Positions 34,448-43,857 of a DNA stretch of 64,000 nucleotides are shown here, in pieces (the stretch's first letter is position 1; each line of letters opens with the position of its first letter). Source of the stretch: Deltaproteobacteria bacterium. Lineage in GTDB: Bacteria > Myxococcota > JADLHZ01. Location of the stretch: assembly GCA_020848545.1 (NCBI GenBank), contig JADLHZ010000004.1, forward strand, positions 1 to 64,000. Reading direction: 5' to 3'. Both the position numbers and the translations under genes were made by a program. The notes under the pieces were generated by a model. That model was given only the letters and a program-made list of their open reading frames with translations. It was not told where the DNA came from and searched no databases.

Positions 34448-35467
34448 ATGGCACACGACGTCAAATCGCTCCTCGTGACGGGCGGCGCTGGCTTCATCGG
34501 CGCGAACTTCGTCTTCCACTTGGTCAAGCACCGGCCCGGTGTGAAGATCGTCGTCCTCGACAAGCTCACCTACGCCGGTAACTTGGAGACCTTGAAGCCG
34601 ATCGAGGGCAAGTTCCACTTCGTCCGCGGCGACATCCAGAACCAAGAGCTCGTCGAGCACTTGGTGAGCGAGCACAAGATCGACGGCGTCATCAACTTCG
34701 CCGCCGAGTCGCACGTCGATCGTTCGATCCTCGGCCCGGCGATCTTCGTCGACACCAACGTGCGCGGCACCCTGAGCCTTTTGGAAGCCGCCCGCCTGCG
34801 CAAGGTGCCGCGCTTCCTGCAAGTCTCGACCGACGAAGTCTACGGCTCGCTCGGCGCGACCGGCTACTTCACCGAGGACACACCGCTGCAGCCGAACAGC
34901 CCGTACTCGGCGTCGAAGGCCTCGGCCGACGTGCTCGTGCGCTCGTATCATCACACCTTTCACATGGACGTCGTGACCACGCGCTGCTCCAATAACTACG
35001 GGCCGTACCAGTTTCCGGAAAAGCTCATCCCGCTGATGATCGCCAACGCGCTCGAGGACAAGCCGCTTCCGGTCTACGGCGACGGCAAGAACGTGCGCGA
35101 CTGGCTGCACGTCGAGGATCACTGCTCGGCGCTGCTCACCGTGCTCGAGCGCGGCAAGGCGGGCGATGTCTACAACATCGGCGGCCATAATGAATCGGCG
35201 AACATCGACATCGTCAAGCGCGTGTTGAAGGAGCTGAACAAGCCCGAGTCGCTGATTAAATATGTGACCGATCGGCCGGGCCACGATCGCCGCTACGCCA
35301 TCGACGCGGCGAAGATCGAGCGCGAGCTCGGCTGGAAGCCGTCGTACACCTTCGAGACCGGCATCAAGCAGACGATCGCCTGGTACCTCGACAACAAGGG
35401 CTGGTGGGAGCGCATCCGCACCGGTGAATACGCGCGCTACTACGCGCAGCAGTACGGCGCGCGATGA
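34448..35467 (+). CDS. rmlB: dTDP-glucose 4,6-dehydratase
   Basis: From ATG 34448 the 339-residue protein carries VTGGAGFIGANFV for NAD, AESHVDRSI, the catalytic STDEVYGSLG (Asp-Glu instead of the plain SDR Ser-Thr) and YSASKASADVLV with the YxxxK pair. NNYGPYQFPEKLIPLMI is the RmlB signature. The enzyme removes water from dTDP-glucose, the second step of dTDP-L-rhamnose synthesis. Its stop overlaps the next start (ATGA), so it is coupled to rmlD. rmlA and rmlC lie 7 kb away on the same strand. Confidence 0.96.
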   Translation: MAHDVKSLLVTGGAGFIGANFVFHLVKHRPGVKIVVLDKLTYAGNLETLKPIEGKFHFVRGDIQNQELVEHLVSEHKIDGVINFAAESHVDRSILGPAIFVDTNVRGTLSLLEAARLRKVPRFLQVSTDEVYGSLGATGYFTEDTPLQPNSPYSASKASADVLVRSYHHTFHMDVVTTRCSNNYGPYQFPEKLIPLMIANALEDKPLPVYGDGKNVRDWLHVEDHCSALLTVLERGKAGDVYNIGGHNESANIDIVKRVLKELNKPESLIKYVTDRPGHDRRYAIDAAKIERELGWKPSYTFETGIKQTIAWYLDNKGWWERIRTGEYARYYAQQYGAR

Positions 35468-36348
35468 GCGTCGTCGTCACCGGCAGCAACGGCCTCTTGG
35501 GCTCGTCGCTCGTCGCGCACTTCGGCGCCGCGAAGAAGCCGCTCATCGGCATCGACCTCGGCTCCTCGTCGAACCAGCACCTGGGCGCGCACGAGTACTA
35601 CGACTGCGACCTTTCGAATTACGACCAGGTGACCGAGCTCATCGAGCGCTTGCATCCGCGCGTCATCATGCACGGCGCCGCGATGACCAACGTCGACGGC
35701 TGTGAAGCGCAGCGCGAGGCGGCGTGGCGCGTGAACGTAGAGGCGACCGCGCACTTGGCGGCGCTGTCCGAGACGCTCGGCGCGCACCTCATCTACGTCT
35801 CGACCGACTACGTCTTCGACGGCCGCTCGGGGAGCTACGATGAAACGTCGCTGCTCTCGCCGCTCGGGATCTATGCGCTTACCAAGGCCGCCGGCGAGCT
35901 CTCCGTGCGTACGCACGCGTCGCAGTGGGCGATCTGTCGGACGTCGGTGCCCTTCGGCCCGTTCACGCACGTGAAGAAGGACTTCGTGCGCTGGCTGCGC
36001 GACGAGCTCACGGCGAAGAAGCCCGTGCGCATCGTCACCGATCAGATCTCGAACCCGACGTACGCGCCGGACCTCGCGCGCATGCTCGTGCAAGTCGCCG
36101 ACACCGGCTACACCGGCGTGCTGCACACGGCGGGCGCCACGAGCCTCAGCCGCTTCGAGCTCGCGACGACGATCGCCAAGACCTTCGGCCTCGACGCGGC
36201 GCTGATTCAGCCGATCAAGACGGCGGACTTGCGCCAAGCGTCGCCCCGCCCGCTCGACGGCAGCCTGTCGGTGCACAAGGCGCGCTCGCTCGGCTTTCAA
36301 CCGAAGACGATCGACGAGGCGTTGGCGATCTTGAAAGCCGTGAAATAG
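35464..36348 (+). CDS. rmlD: dTDP-4-dehydrorhamnose reductase
   Basis: The 294-residue protein starts SVVVTGSNGLLGSSLV for NAD(P)H binding, then HGAAMTNVDGCE, YVSTDYVFDGRSGSYDE and PLGIYALTKAAGE with the YxxxK pair, the standard RmlD order. It reduces dTDP-4-keto-L-rhamnose to dTDP-L-rhamnose, the last step of the pathway. The start overlaps the rmlB stop and the gene is followed after 4 bases by wzm, so rhamnose synthesis and export share a transcript. Confidence 0.93.
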   Translation: MSVVVTGSNGLLGSSLVAHFGAAKKPLIGIDLGSSSNQHLGAHEYYDCDLSNYDQVTELIERLHPRVIMHGAAMTNVDGCEAQREAAWRVNVEATAHLAALSETLGAHLIYVSTDYVFDGRSGSYDETSLLSPLGIYALTKAAGELSVRTHASQWAICRTSVPFGPFTHVKKDFVRWLRDELTAKKPVRIVTDQISNPTYAPDLARMLVQVADTGYTGVLHTAGATSLSRFELATTIAKTFGLDAALIQPIKTADLRQASPRPLDGSLSVHKARSLGFQPKTIDEALAILKAVK

Positions 36349-36352
36349 GCCC

Positions 36353-37129
36353 ATGGTCGAGAACATCCGCGAATTGGTTCGCTACCGCGCGCTGCTCTTC
36401 AGCCTGATCGCGCGCGAGCTCAAGGTGCGCTACCGCGGCTCGGCGCTCGGCTTCCTCTGGACCTTCATCAATCCGCTGATCCTCATGGGCATCTACACGC
36501 TCGTCTTCTCTGTCTACATGCGCAGCGAGATGAAGAACTATTCGTACTTCATGCTCGCGGGCCTGCTGCCATGGCTGTGGTTCTCGACTTCGGTGAGCAC
36601 CGGCGCGTCGTCGATCTCGGATCGGCGCGACCTCATCTCGAAGGTGAGCTTCCCGCCGCAGATCCTGCCGATGACGGTGATCGGCGCCGCGCTGATGAAT
36701 TATCTCTTCTCGCTGCCGATCTTGCTCTGCTTCGCTTTGAGCGTCGGCGTGGATCTCGGCTGGCCGCTCGTCGCGTTTCCGTTGATCGTGGTCGTCCAGC
36801 TCGTGCTGACGACAGGCATCGTCTACTTCTTGGCGAGCGCCAACGTCTTGTTCCGCGACTTGCAGCACATCGTGCCGAACATCATCAGCTTCGCGTTCTT
36901 TCTGACGCCGATCATCTATCCGCTGACGCAGATCCCCGAACGCTACCGGCACGCGGCGACGGTCGGCAACCCGATGGCGATGCTGATCCTCTCGTACCAG
37001 GACATCTTCTATTACAACCGCTGGCCGAGCTTCGTGCACTTGGCCGCGGTGACCGGGCTCGGCGTCGTGTTGTTCACGGTGAGCTCGCTGTACATGGCGT
37101 ACAAGCGCGAAGGGTTCGCGGAGGCGTGA
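36353..37129 (+). CDS. wzm: O-antigen/polysaccharide ABC exporter permease (Wzm type)
   Basis: The 258-residue protein has about six membrane helices preceded by the amphipathic ELKVRYRGSALGFLWTFINPL motif conserved in Wzm/KpsM/TagG-type permeases (ABC2_membrane). It would carry a finished lipid-linked polysaccharide across the inner membrane with its ATPase Wzt. Unusually, wzt is not downstream in the same operon but on the opposite strand, converging. Only 7 bases separate this stop codon from the inserted IS1380-like element. Confidence 0.92.
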   Translation: MVENIRELVRYRALLFSLIARELKVRYRGSALGFLWTFINPLILMGIYTLVFSVYMRSEMKNYSYFMLAGLLPWLWFSTSVSTGASSISDRRDLISKVSFPPQILPMTVIGAALMNYLFSLPILLCFALSVGVDLGWPLVAFPLIVVVQLVLTTGIVYFLASANVLFRDLQHIVPNIISFAFFLTPIIYPLTQIPERYRHAATVGNPMAMLILSYQDIFYYNRWPSFVHLAAVTGLGVVLFTVSSLYMAYKREGFAEA

Positions 37130-37132
37130 GGG

Positions 37133-37136
37133 CTAA
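37133..37136. repeat. Left CTAA target-site duplication of the IS
   Basis: CTAA here lies directly outside the left terminal inverted repeat and matches the CTAA at 38848-38851 outside the right one. Confidence 0.8.
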
Positions 37137-38847
37137 CCCGCATCATTCATGAGTTCAACCGGAGTGCGTGGTCGAGAGCTCGAGTACAGCGCTGGCGTCC
37201 TCGCGCAGCCGGCGCTCGCCTCCCCATCGTGCAATTTGGCGCGACCGTGCCCTCCCTCCACCGGCGAGCGCCGGCATCTTGAACGCTTCGCGCAGACGTC
37301 TCCCTTGATCGACGGTTGATGCGCGGGCGTCGACCGGTCGAGACGGCTCAGGCGGATGAGGCCGGCGCCAACTTCGCAGCGATCGCCGCGAAGGCGTGGG
37401 CGAAGGGGAAGGCGCTGGGAAGTCGCAGCACGATGCGGCGGGCGGACTCGGTGACGGTGGCGGCAACCTTGAGCAGCCGCAAGCGCAAGGTGTCGAGCTG
37501 CATCGCTCCGAGCTGCGAACCGACATCCTTGGCTGCCTGCCGTACGGCGTGCATCAGCCGATAAGCAGCGGAGTACAAAAGTAGGCGCAAGGCGTTGGCT
37601 TTGAAACTGCTGCACGACAGTCGGTCGGCCTGCAACGCGTTCTTCAGATCCTTGATGAAGTTCTCGCACTGGCCGCGCGCGCAGTAACCGACGTCGTAGA
37701 TATGCTGCGGATCGAACGAACGCAGCGTGGTCACAACGAAGCGAGGATTCTCTCCGTAGCTGGAATGCTCGGCCTTCAAGACGACATGACGGATCACCGG
37801 CCATGTGTCGGCTGCGTACGCTAACGAAGAAAAGTGCCGCACGGTGTGCTTGCGCTCGGCGTAGATCGATTTCGCCTCGGCCATCGCGGTCGCGGCGAGC
37901 TTGAGCAAGCGCGCATTCTTCGCGATGCCGATGATGTAGTCGACGTCGCCGATCTCGCGGTCGAGCTTCTCGAGGCGCTCCGAAATCCGAGGCATGCAGA
38001 AACCAGAGTCAGCGCGTACGACGATTTGCGCACGCGGCAATCGCCGGCGAATGCCGCGGATGAGGCGTTCGAGCACGGTACCGGCACCGCGAGCGGCGTG
38101 AGCGTTACCAGGACGGAGCAGAACGCTCGCGAGTTGGCCGCTTTGCGCGTCGAACACGAGCAGCGGATGGAACATATGCTGGTCGTAGAAGCCGTGAAAG
38201 AACGAGAGCTGCTGGCTGCCGTGGGTTTCATCATCCGTGGAATCAATGTCGAGCACGACGACCTCGGTGCTCGGGTCCAGCGAGTCGACGTAGCTCTGTT
38301 CGAACCAGTCGCGCATGCGGTTGAGCGCGCGGCCGTCGATGGCGTTCTCGAAGCGCGAAAGCGTTGGCTGGGATGACAGAGCATCGTCCGTGTCAGGAAG
38401 GAGATCGCACACGGTCTTGAGCACCGGGTCGATGCGCAACGCGTCGGCGTCATTGCAATCCTCGTAGCCGAGACAAATCTGGTAGAGACGCTGGCGGATC
38501 TGTTCGAGCCGGGTGTGGCGCACGAATCGCCCGTCACGCTCGTCCGGCATCAGAGCGGCCAGCGCTGCGCTGACGCCGAGCCTCTCATCGGCAGCGCGAA
38601 CAAGGAGCAGCCCGCCGTCGCTCGACGACCGGGCGGCATCGAACGTGGCGACGATGTCACGGCTGGGGTGGAATCCGAACGCGAGCTGTGATGTACACAC
38701 TGTTGCCGGTCTCCTTTTCTTTCTGTTGGCTTCGCAACCGCAGAAGAAATCGAGACCGGTCTTCTTTTCCAGTCATATGCAGCGTTTTAATGTAAAACTT
38801 TTGCTACATTTGAACTATCGCTCGTTGGTGAGCGCGAATAATCCGGG
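37137..38847 (-). mobile_element. Complete IS1380-family-like insertion sequence with CTAA target duplication
   Basis: The element is 1711 bases. Its ends begin CCCGCATCATTC (left) and, read inward on the other strand, CCCGGATTATTC (right), matching at 10 of 12. CTAA flanks it at 37133-37136 and 38848-38851, a 4-base target duplication. One intact transposase fills most of it; about 210 bases left of the transposase stop hold no gene that I can support. About 150 bases on the right hold the AT-rich upstream region and a GACCGGTC-type palindrome. Before insertion, the wzm and wzt stop codons were only about 9 bases apart, so neither gene was damaged. Confidence 0.88.
37348..38700 (-). CDS. IS1380-type DDE transposase
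   Basis: The 450-residue protein is intact. It resembles IS1380-family transposases: an N-terminal SSDGGLLLVRAADERLG, the acidic VVVLDIDSTDDETHG, the second acidic motif VVRADSGFCMPRI and a basic C-terminal half with GQCENFIKDLKN, where the last Glu would complete the DDE triad. GTG 38700 is the start. It catalyses cut-and-paste movement of the element, and nothing suggests it is inactive. Confidence 0.92.
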   Translation of the reverse strand: MCTSQLAFGFHPSRDIVATFDAARSSSDGGLLLVRAADERLGVSAALAALMPDERDGRFVRHTRLEQIRQRLYQICLGYEDCNDADALRIDPVLKTVCDLLPDTDDALSSQPTLSRFENAIDGRALNRMRDWFEQSYVDSLDPSTEVVVLDIDSTDDETHGSQQLSFFHGFYDQHMFHPLLVFDAQSGQLASVLLRPGNAHAARGAGTVLERLIRGIRRRLPRAQIVVRADSGFCMPRISERLEKLDREIGDVDYIIGIAKNARLLKLAATAMAEAKSIYAERKHTVRHFSSLAYAADTWPVIRHVVLKAEHSSYGENPRFVVTTLRSFDPQHIYDVGYCARGQCENFIKDLKNALQADRLSCSSFKANALRLLLYSAAYRLMHAVRQAAKDVGSQLGAMQLDTLRLRLLKVAATVTESARRIVLRLPSAFPFAHAFAAIAAKLAPASSA

Positions 38848-38851
38848 CTAA
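38848..38851. repeat. Right CTAA target-site duplication of the IS
   Basis: This is the second copy of the CTAA duplication. It starts directly after the right end and lies two bases before the stop codon of the convergent wzt gene. Confidence 0.8.
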
Positions 38852-38853
38852 GC

Positions 38854-40176
38854 CTAAGCCGTCGCGCGCGACGTTGCCGCGCCGACGTCGATGTCCCACT
38901 GAACGCGCACGTCGCTGCTGCCGACGCCGCGCGCGCGCTCGGAAACGAAGTCGAGGCGAGCGACGTCGCGCCAGTGATCGAGCGGTGCGCCGACCATCGT
39001 TTCGATCGCGAAGTCGAGGCGCACGTTGCGCGCGTTCAAGGCGATCTCCTTGAACGTGCAGACCACGCGGCCTGGACCCGCATTCACCGGCACCGGCGCG
39101 ACGTTGAACATCTGGCTGTTGGCGCCGAAGTAGCAATGGTTGTCGGACGACCACAGCCCAACGGCGAAGTGGATTCCGGGCAGCGCCTCCTTCGCGTCGA
39201 ACTGCACCTCGATCGAAAACGACGCCTGCGACGGCAGCACGAGGCTCGGCTTTCCGTGCGCGTCGAGCACGCGAATGCTGCGGATGGTCACGCGCTGATC
39301 GCCCCAACGGTTCGGCTCGGCAGTCGACGCTTGCGCCGGCGTCGTGTCTGGCACCGGCGCGGGCGTCGCTTCGGCCGCGCTCAACCGCGCCTGATTCTCG
39401 CGCTCCGAGACCTTCGCCCGATAGCGGTTGCACACCGTCGACGGATCGCCGTACGCCGCAGCGACGCCCTCGTCGAGCCACAGCGCCTTCGTGCACCACG
39501 TCTCGACCGTCGGCAGCGAGTGCGTGACGAGCACGATGGCCACGTTCTTGCGTTTGAACTCATCGAGCTTCTCCCGCGACTTGTGCGCGAAGTGCTCGTC
39601 GCCGACGGCCAAGATCTCGTCGATGATCAGAATGTCCGGATCGACGTTGACGGCGATCGAAAACGCCAGGCGCATGTACATGCCGCTCGAATAAGTGCGC
39701 ACCGGCGCGTCGATGAACTCTTCGATCTCGGAGAACGCGATGATCTCTTCCTCGCGCTTCTTCAGCTCCTTGCGACTCAAGCCGAGCAACATGCCGTTCA
39801 TGTAGATGTTCTCGCGGCCCGAGAACTCCGGATGAAAGCCGGCGCCGAGCTCAAGCAGCGCCGAGACGCGACCGCGGCGCTCCACGGTGCCGGTCGTCGG
39901 CTTGTAGATGCCGGTGAGCAGCTTCAAGAGCGTGCTCTTACCGGCGCCGTTGCGCCCGATGACGCCGAGCGTCTCGCCGCGCTTCACGTCGAACGAGATG
40001 CCCTTCAGCACTTCGAGCCGCTTACGCGCGATCGCTTCTTTGTACTTGCTCGGGCGCAGCGCTTGCACGATCTGCGTCTTGAACGTGGTGTAACCGCCGC
40101 TGATGAGCTTGCGGTCGAACGACTTGCGTACATCGTTGACGACGAGCATCGCGTCGTCGGGCGAAGACAAGCTCAC
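38854..40176 (-). CDS. wzt: O-antigen ABC exporter ATPase with C-terminal Wzt-type domain
   Basis: From GTG 40176, which overlaps the upstream stop (GTGA) and has GAAGGGA at good spacing, the protein is 440 residues. Walker A GRNGAGKSTLLKLL, signature YSSGMYMRLAF and Walker B ILIIDEILAVGDE are intact. After about residue 255, an Ala/Pro linker leads into a beta-sandwich domain (residues 285-430) like the Wzt C-terminal domain, which in Escherichia coli O8/O9a recognises the terminating cap of the finished chain. This implies capped-chain export. The matching permease is the convergent wzm. Confidence 0.92.
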   Translation of the reverse strand: MSLSSPDDAMLVVNDVRKSFDRKLISGGYTTFKTQIVQALRPSKYKEAIARKRLEVLKGISFDVKRGETLGVIGRNGAGKSTLLKLLTGIYKPTTGTVERRGRVSALLELGAGFHPEFSGRENIYMNGMLLGLSRKELKKREEEIIAFSEIEEFIDAPVRTYSSGMYMRLAFSIAVNVDPDILIIDEILAVGDEHFAHKSREKLDEFKRKNVAIVLVTHSLPTVETWCTKALWLDEGVAAAYGDPSTVCNRYRAKVSERENQARLSAAEATPAPVPDTTPAQASTAEPNRWGDQRVTIRSIRVLDAHGKPSLVLPSQASFSIEVQFDAKEALPGIHFAVGLWSSDNHCYFGANSQMFNVAPVPVNAGPGRVVCTFKEIALNARNVRLDFAIETMVGAPLDHWRDVARLDFVSERARGVGSSDVRVQWDIDVGAATSRATA

Positions 40177-41492
40177 AAGAGTCCCTTCACTCGTTGCCAC
40201 ACCCGCTTCGCCTGCCGCTCGACCGCCGGAAAGCGCTCGATGTTGCCGCGCAGCTTCCGCAAGAGCGGCGCGTAGTGCTTGACGTCGTGCAACGTGCGCA
40301 GCTCTTCGTCGCGCTGGCGCAGCTCTTGTTGCAGCGCGACGACAGCGCGCTCTTTGGCGGCGAAGGCGCGCGCCAACGCGTCGGCTGCATCCGCTGGCAG
40401 CGTCTCGTTCTTGCGCACGCGATCCAAGATATCGTCGACCACCGATCGTCCTTCGAGCGCCGCGGCCGTCGCCTGCAAATAGGCGTGCCCATACTGCGCG
40501 TCGGGTTCGAGGTAGCACCCCTCACCCCACTCGTTCCAGGCATTGATGAACAAGAGCTGCGCGTCCGGCCGGTGCGTACGCCGGGTCTGCTCGGCGATGC
40601 GCGCGAGCCAATAGCGGTACTCGGTGGGCGAGCCGTTCACGAACACGTGTGGCGTATGCTGCCGGCGCGCGGTGTTGTCCCAGCGGGCCATGACGCCGCG
40701 GTAGCAGGTGTAATCGGGCGCCGGCCGGTTCAACGCCTGCGCCATCACTTTTCGGTAATCGAACACTTTGCCGCGAAATTCATTGTTTGTCGGCGCGGGC
40801 GGCACGGTCGCCAAGTTGTCGTCGTTGACGAAGTGGTGCGGCGGAAATTCCACGGCGGCGTCGAAACCGTAGGGCCTCGGATCATGGCACGCGCCGAACT
40901 GGACGGCGACGAGGTGCAGGTCCGCAAACCCCGCCGCCTTCGCCGCCGCGCGCCAGAGCTCGGTCGCTTCATGCATCAGCGGACGGTCCACCTTGTAGAC
41001 GAGCAGCACTGGCCGGTCGTTCACGCGCACGTACCGCGGATCTTTGAACAGCGGCATCACGGCGGCGATGAACGCCCGGTCGTCTTCCGGCGAATAGTTC
41101 TGTGCGAGGAGCACGTGCTTCTCGTGCCCATCCCACGTGCGCGTCCAGTTCTCGTTCGCCCAGCAGACGCAAAAGCCGAGGTCGAGGTCTTTTCGCGCGG
41201 CGAAGGTGTCGAGCGGCATCTCGAGCACGCGCCGGCCGTTGAACCAATAGTAATAGAAGCAGAACGCGGCGATGCCGTAGCGCTTGGCCAACGCCACCTG
41301 CCGCGCTTGCACGGAGGGATCGCGCAGGTCGTAGTAGCCGAGCTCGCCGGGGACGCGCGGCTGCTCGTGGCCAAGGAAGTTGGGCGTCGCCCGCTTCACG
41401 TTCGTCCACTCGGTGAAGCCCGCGCCCCACCATTCGTCGTTCTCGGGGATCGGGTGGAACTGCGGGAGGTAAAAGCAGATTGGCTTGACCAC
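40173..41492 (-). CDS. WbsX family glycosyl hydrolase 99-like protein
   Basis: The 439-residue protein starts PICFYLPQFHPIPENDEWWG and contains GFTEWTNVKRA, FYYYWFNGRRVLE, CWANENWTRTWDG and LFINAWNEWGEGCYLEPD, the motifs of the WbsX/Glyco_tran_WbsX family (PF14307). Members are common in O-antigen loci and are related to GH99 endo-mannosidases; their function is largely unproven. The C-terminal 80 residues look coiled-coil-like and basic. It is co-translated with wzt, so it may process or cap the exported chain. Confidence 0.9.
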   Translation of the reverse strand: MVKPICFYLPQFHPIPENDEWWGAGFTEWTNVKRATPNFLGHEQPRVPGELGYYDLRDPSVQARQVALAKRYGIAAFCFYYYWFNGRRVLEMPLDTFAARKDLDLGFCVCWANENWTRTWDGHEKHVLLAQNYSPEDDRAFIAAVMPLFKDPRYVRVNDRPVLLVYKVDRPLMHEATELWRAAAKAAGFADLHLVAVQFGACHDPRPYGFDAAVEFPPHHFVNDDNLATVPPAPTNNEFRGKVFDYRKVMAQALNRPAPDYTCYRGVMARWDNTARRQHTPHVFVNGSPTEYRYWLARIAEQTRRTHRPDAQLLFINAWNEWGEGCYLEPDAQYGHAYLQATAAALEGRSVVDDILDRVRKNETLPADAADALARAFAAKERAVVALQQELRQRDEELRTLHDVKHYAPLLRKLRGNIERFPAVERQAKRVWQRVKGLL

Positions 41493-41557
41493 GGTCGAGG
41501 ACGGCGGCTATCAGCGCGGGTCATTTTGGTCAATTCGGCCGCGGCCTTAGCGGCGGG

Positions 41558-42439
41558 GTGTACATTCGCGTGAGCGTCACGGTCATCGTTCCATGCCATA
41601 ACCACGAGGGCTTCGTGGCGGAGTGCCTCGCGAGCCTCGATGCGCAGACCTACAACGACACGCGCGTCATCGCGATCGACGACGGCTCCACCGACGCGAC
41701 GTGGGACGTCATCCAGCGCACGAAGATGACGAAGCCCATCGAGCGCATCCGGACCGAGAACCGCGGCGCCCACGCGGCGTTGAACCATGGGCTCAGCCTG
41801 GCGCAAACGGAGTACGTGGCCATTTGCAACTCCGACGACACCTTCGCGCCTTCGCGCCTGGAGCGGATGATCGAGGTCCTTCGCAGCGAGAACGGCCGCT
41901 TCGCGTTCAGCCACGTGCGTTACATCGATCCCGAAGGCGCGGACGTGTCGGCGACGTGGGACTACGCGAGAGACCTCCACCACAAGCAACGCGCGATCGA
42001 AAGCTTCGCCGCCGTCGGCTATGCGCTCATGCTCACGAACGTGGCGATCTCCACCGGCAACTTCGTCTTCGCGCTCAGCTTGATCGACGACGTCGGCCAC
42101 TTTCGCCCGTATCGCTACGTGCACGACTGGGACTTCGCGTTGCGCGCGCTGCTCGTCACCGAGCCGCTTTACGTTCCAGAAGCGCTGTACAACTACCGCC
42201 TGCACGCGGCGAATTCGTTTCGCTCGCTCGACGCCGCCGCCGCCGTCGAGTGCCCTGAGCTGATGCGGCGCTTCATGAAGAGCGCGATGACCAGCACGCG
42301 CCTCGACAACGAACGCTGTCCATCACCGGCGAACTGGCCCGGCTACTTCGAATACTTCGTGCAGCATCACGGCTACGAGATGTACCAACACGGCTGGGAC
42401 ACGATCGACCCGCCCTACTTCGCTTGGAGACAATCATGA
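41558..42439 (+). CDS. GT2 glycosyltransferase
   Basis: The protein has about 293 residues from GTG 41558; GTG 41570, four codons later, is equally possible. The catalytic domain shows [27 protein letters not shown] and [16 protein letters not shown] as the metal-binding motif, with [13 protein letters not shown] on the acceptor side. It is a soluble enzyme, first in a three-gene run with rmlA and rmlC, so it may be a rhamnosyltransferase. Its stop overlaps the rmlA start (ATGA). Confidence 0.86.
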   Translation: MYIRVSVTVIVPCHNHEGFVAECLASLDAQTYNDTRVIAIDDGSTDATWDVIQRTKMTKPIERIRTENRGAHAALNHGLSLAQTEYVAICNSDDTFAPSRLERMIEVLRSENGRFAFSHVRYIDPEGADVSATWDYARDLHHKQRAIESFAAVGYALMLTNVAISTGNFVFALSLIDDVGHFRPYRYVHDWDFALRALLVTEPLYVPEALYNYRLHAANSFRSLDAAAAVECPELMRRFMKSAMTSTRLDNERCPSPANWPGYFEYFVQHHGYEMYQHGWDTIDPPYFAWRQS

Positions 42440-43308
42440 AAGGCATCATCCTGGCCGGCGGCTCTGGCACGCGGCTCTATCCCCTGACGCGCGTCATCTC
42501 GAAGCAGCTCCTGCCGATCTACGACAAGCCGATGATCTACTATCCGCTGAGCACGTTGATGCTCGCGGGCATTCGCGAAGTCCTGATCATCTCGACGCCG
42601 ACCGATCTGCCGCGCTTTCGCGAGCTGCTCGGCGACGGCAAAGACTGGGGCATCGAGCTCTCTTACGCCGAGCAGCCGCGACCGGACGGCCTCGCGCAGG
42701 CGTTCATCATCGGCAAGTCGTTCGTCGCCGGGCAGCCGAGCGCGCTCGTGCTCGGCGACAACATCTTTCACGGCCACGGGTTTGCGGAACAGGTGCAGCG
42801 CGCGGCGAAGATCACGCACGGCGCCACGGTGTTCGGCTATCAAGTGCGCGACCCCGAGCGCTACGGCGTCGTCGAGCTCAACGACAAGAACCTCGCGATC
42901 TCGATCGAGGAGAAGCCGAAGCAACCGAAGTCGCACTGGGCCGTCACCGGGCTCTACTTCTACGACAAGCAAGTCACCGACATCGCCGCGAGCTTGAAGC
43001 CGTCGGCGCGTGGTGAGCTCGAGATTACCGACCTGAACCGGGTGTACTTGGAGAAGAAACAGCTCACCGTCGAGCTGATGAGCCGCGGCTACGCGTGGCT
43101 CGATACCGGCACGCACGAGTCGTTGATGGAGGCGTCGCAGTTCATCCAGATCTTGGAGCACCGCCAGGGCCTAAAGGTCGCGTGCGTCGAAGAGATCGCG
43201 TGGCGCATGGGCTTCATCGACACGGCGCAGGTGTTGAAGCTCGCCGAGCCGATGAAGAAGAACAACTACGGCCAGTACCTCGCGTCGATCGTGAAGGACG
43301 CGCAATGA
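42436..43308 (+). CDS. rmlA: Glucose-1-phosphate thymidylyltransferase
   Basis: From ATG 42436, with GGAGA five bases upstream and an ATGA overlap, the 290-residue enzyme has [17 protein letters not shown], the phosphate-binding motif, [23 protein letters not shown] and [19 protein letters not shown], all typical of RmlA. It makes dTDP-glucose from glucose-1-phosphate and dTTP, the first step of rhamnose synthesis and the step usually feedback-inhibited by dTDP-rhamnose. Confidence 0.96.
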   Translation: MKGIILAGGSGTRLYPLTRVISKQLLPIYDKPMIYYPLSTLMLAGIREVLIISTPTDLPRFRELLGDGKDWGIELSYAEQPRPDGLAQAFIIGKSFVAGQPSALVLGDNIFHGHGFAEQVQRAAKITHGATVFGYQVRDPERYGVVELNDKNLAISIEEKPKQPKSHWAVTGLYFYDKQVTDIAASLKPSARGELEITDLNRVYLEKKQLTVELMSRGYAWLDTGTHESLMEASQFIQILEHRQGLKVACVEEIAWRMGFIDTAQVLKLAEPMKKNNYGQYLASIVKDAQ

Positions 43309-43856
43309 ACGTCGTGGAAACGGCGCTCCCCGGCGTGCTCATCATCGAGCCGAAGGTGTTCAAGGACTCGCGTGGATTCTTCGCCGAGACCTTTCACGCC
43401 GAGCGCTATCAGAAGCTCGCCGGGCTCGCGCTGCCGTTCGTGCAGGACAACTGGTCGCGCTCGATCAAAGGGACGCTGCGCGGGCTGCACTTTCAGAACC
43501 CGCGCGCGCAGGGCAAGCTCGTGCAGGTCCTGCGCGGCGCCGTGTTCGACGTGGCGGTCGACATTAGGAGGAGCTCGAAGCACTTCGGCAAGTGGGTCGG
43601 CGTCGAGCTCAGCGACGAGAACGCACGCCAGCTCTGGTTGCCGCCGGGCTTCGCGCACGGCTTCCTCACGCTGAGCGAGGTCGCGGACTTCAGCTACAAA
43701 TGCACCGACGTCTACGCGCCCGAGGCGGACGGCGGCGTCGTGTGGAACGATCCGGAGATCGGGATCGCCTGGCCGGACGTGGGCATCGCGCCGTTGTTGT
43801 CGGCGAAGGACGCGGCGGCACCGAGGCTGAAGGACTGTGCGAAGCTGCCAGGGTGA
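43305..43856 (+). CDS. rmlC: dTDP-4-dehydrorhamnose 3,5-epimerase
   Basis: The 183-residue protein has the RmlC cupin pattern: [30 protein letters not shown] with the catalytic His, and [16 protein letters not shown] with the catalytic Tyr. It epimerises dTDP-4-keto-6-deoxyglucose at C3 and C5. ATG 43305 overlaps the rmlA stop (ATGA). With rmlB and rmlD upstream, all four dTDP-L-rhamnose genes are present in the window. It converges with the next GT2, one base between stops. Confidence 0.95.
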   Translation: MNVVETALPGVLIIEPKVFKDSRGFFAETFHAERYQKLAGLALPFVQDNWSRSIKGTLRGLHFQNPRAQGKLVQVLRGAVFDVAVDIRRSSKHFGKWVGVELSDENARQLWLPPGFAHGFLTLSEVADFSYKCTDVYAPEADGGVVWNDPEIGIAWPDVGIAPLLSAKDAAAPRLKDCAKLPG

Positions 43857-43857
43857 G

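Noticed and set aside
37133-37804. Additional gene in the left part of the IS
   Set aside because: The frame runs through the terminal repeat and overlaps the transposase; no domain visible.
38701-38847. Transposase promoter
   Set aside because: The region is AT-rich and could hold one, but I cannot point to a convincing -35/-10 pair.
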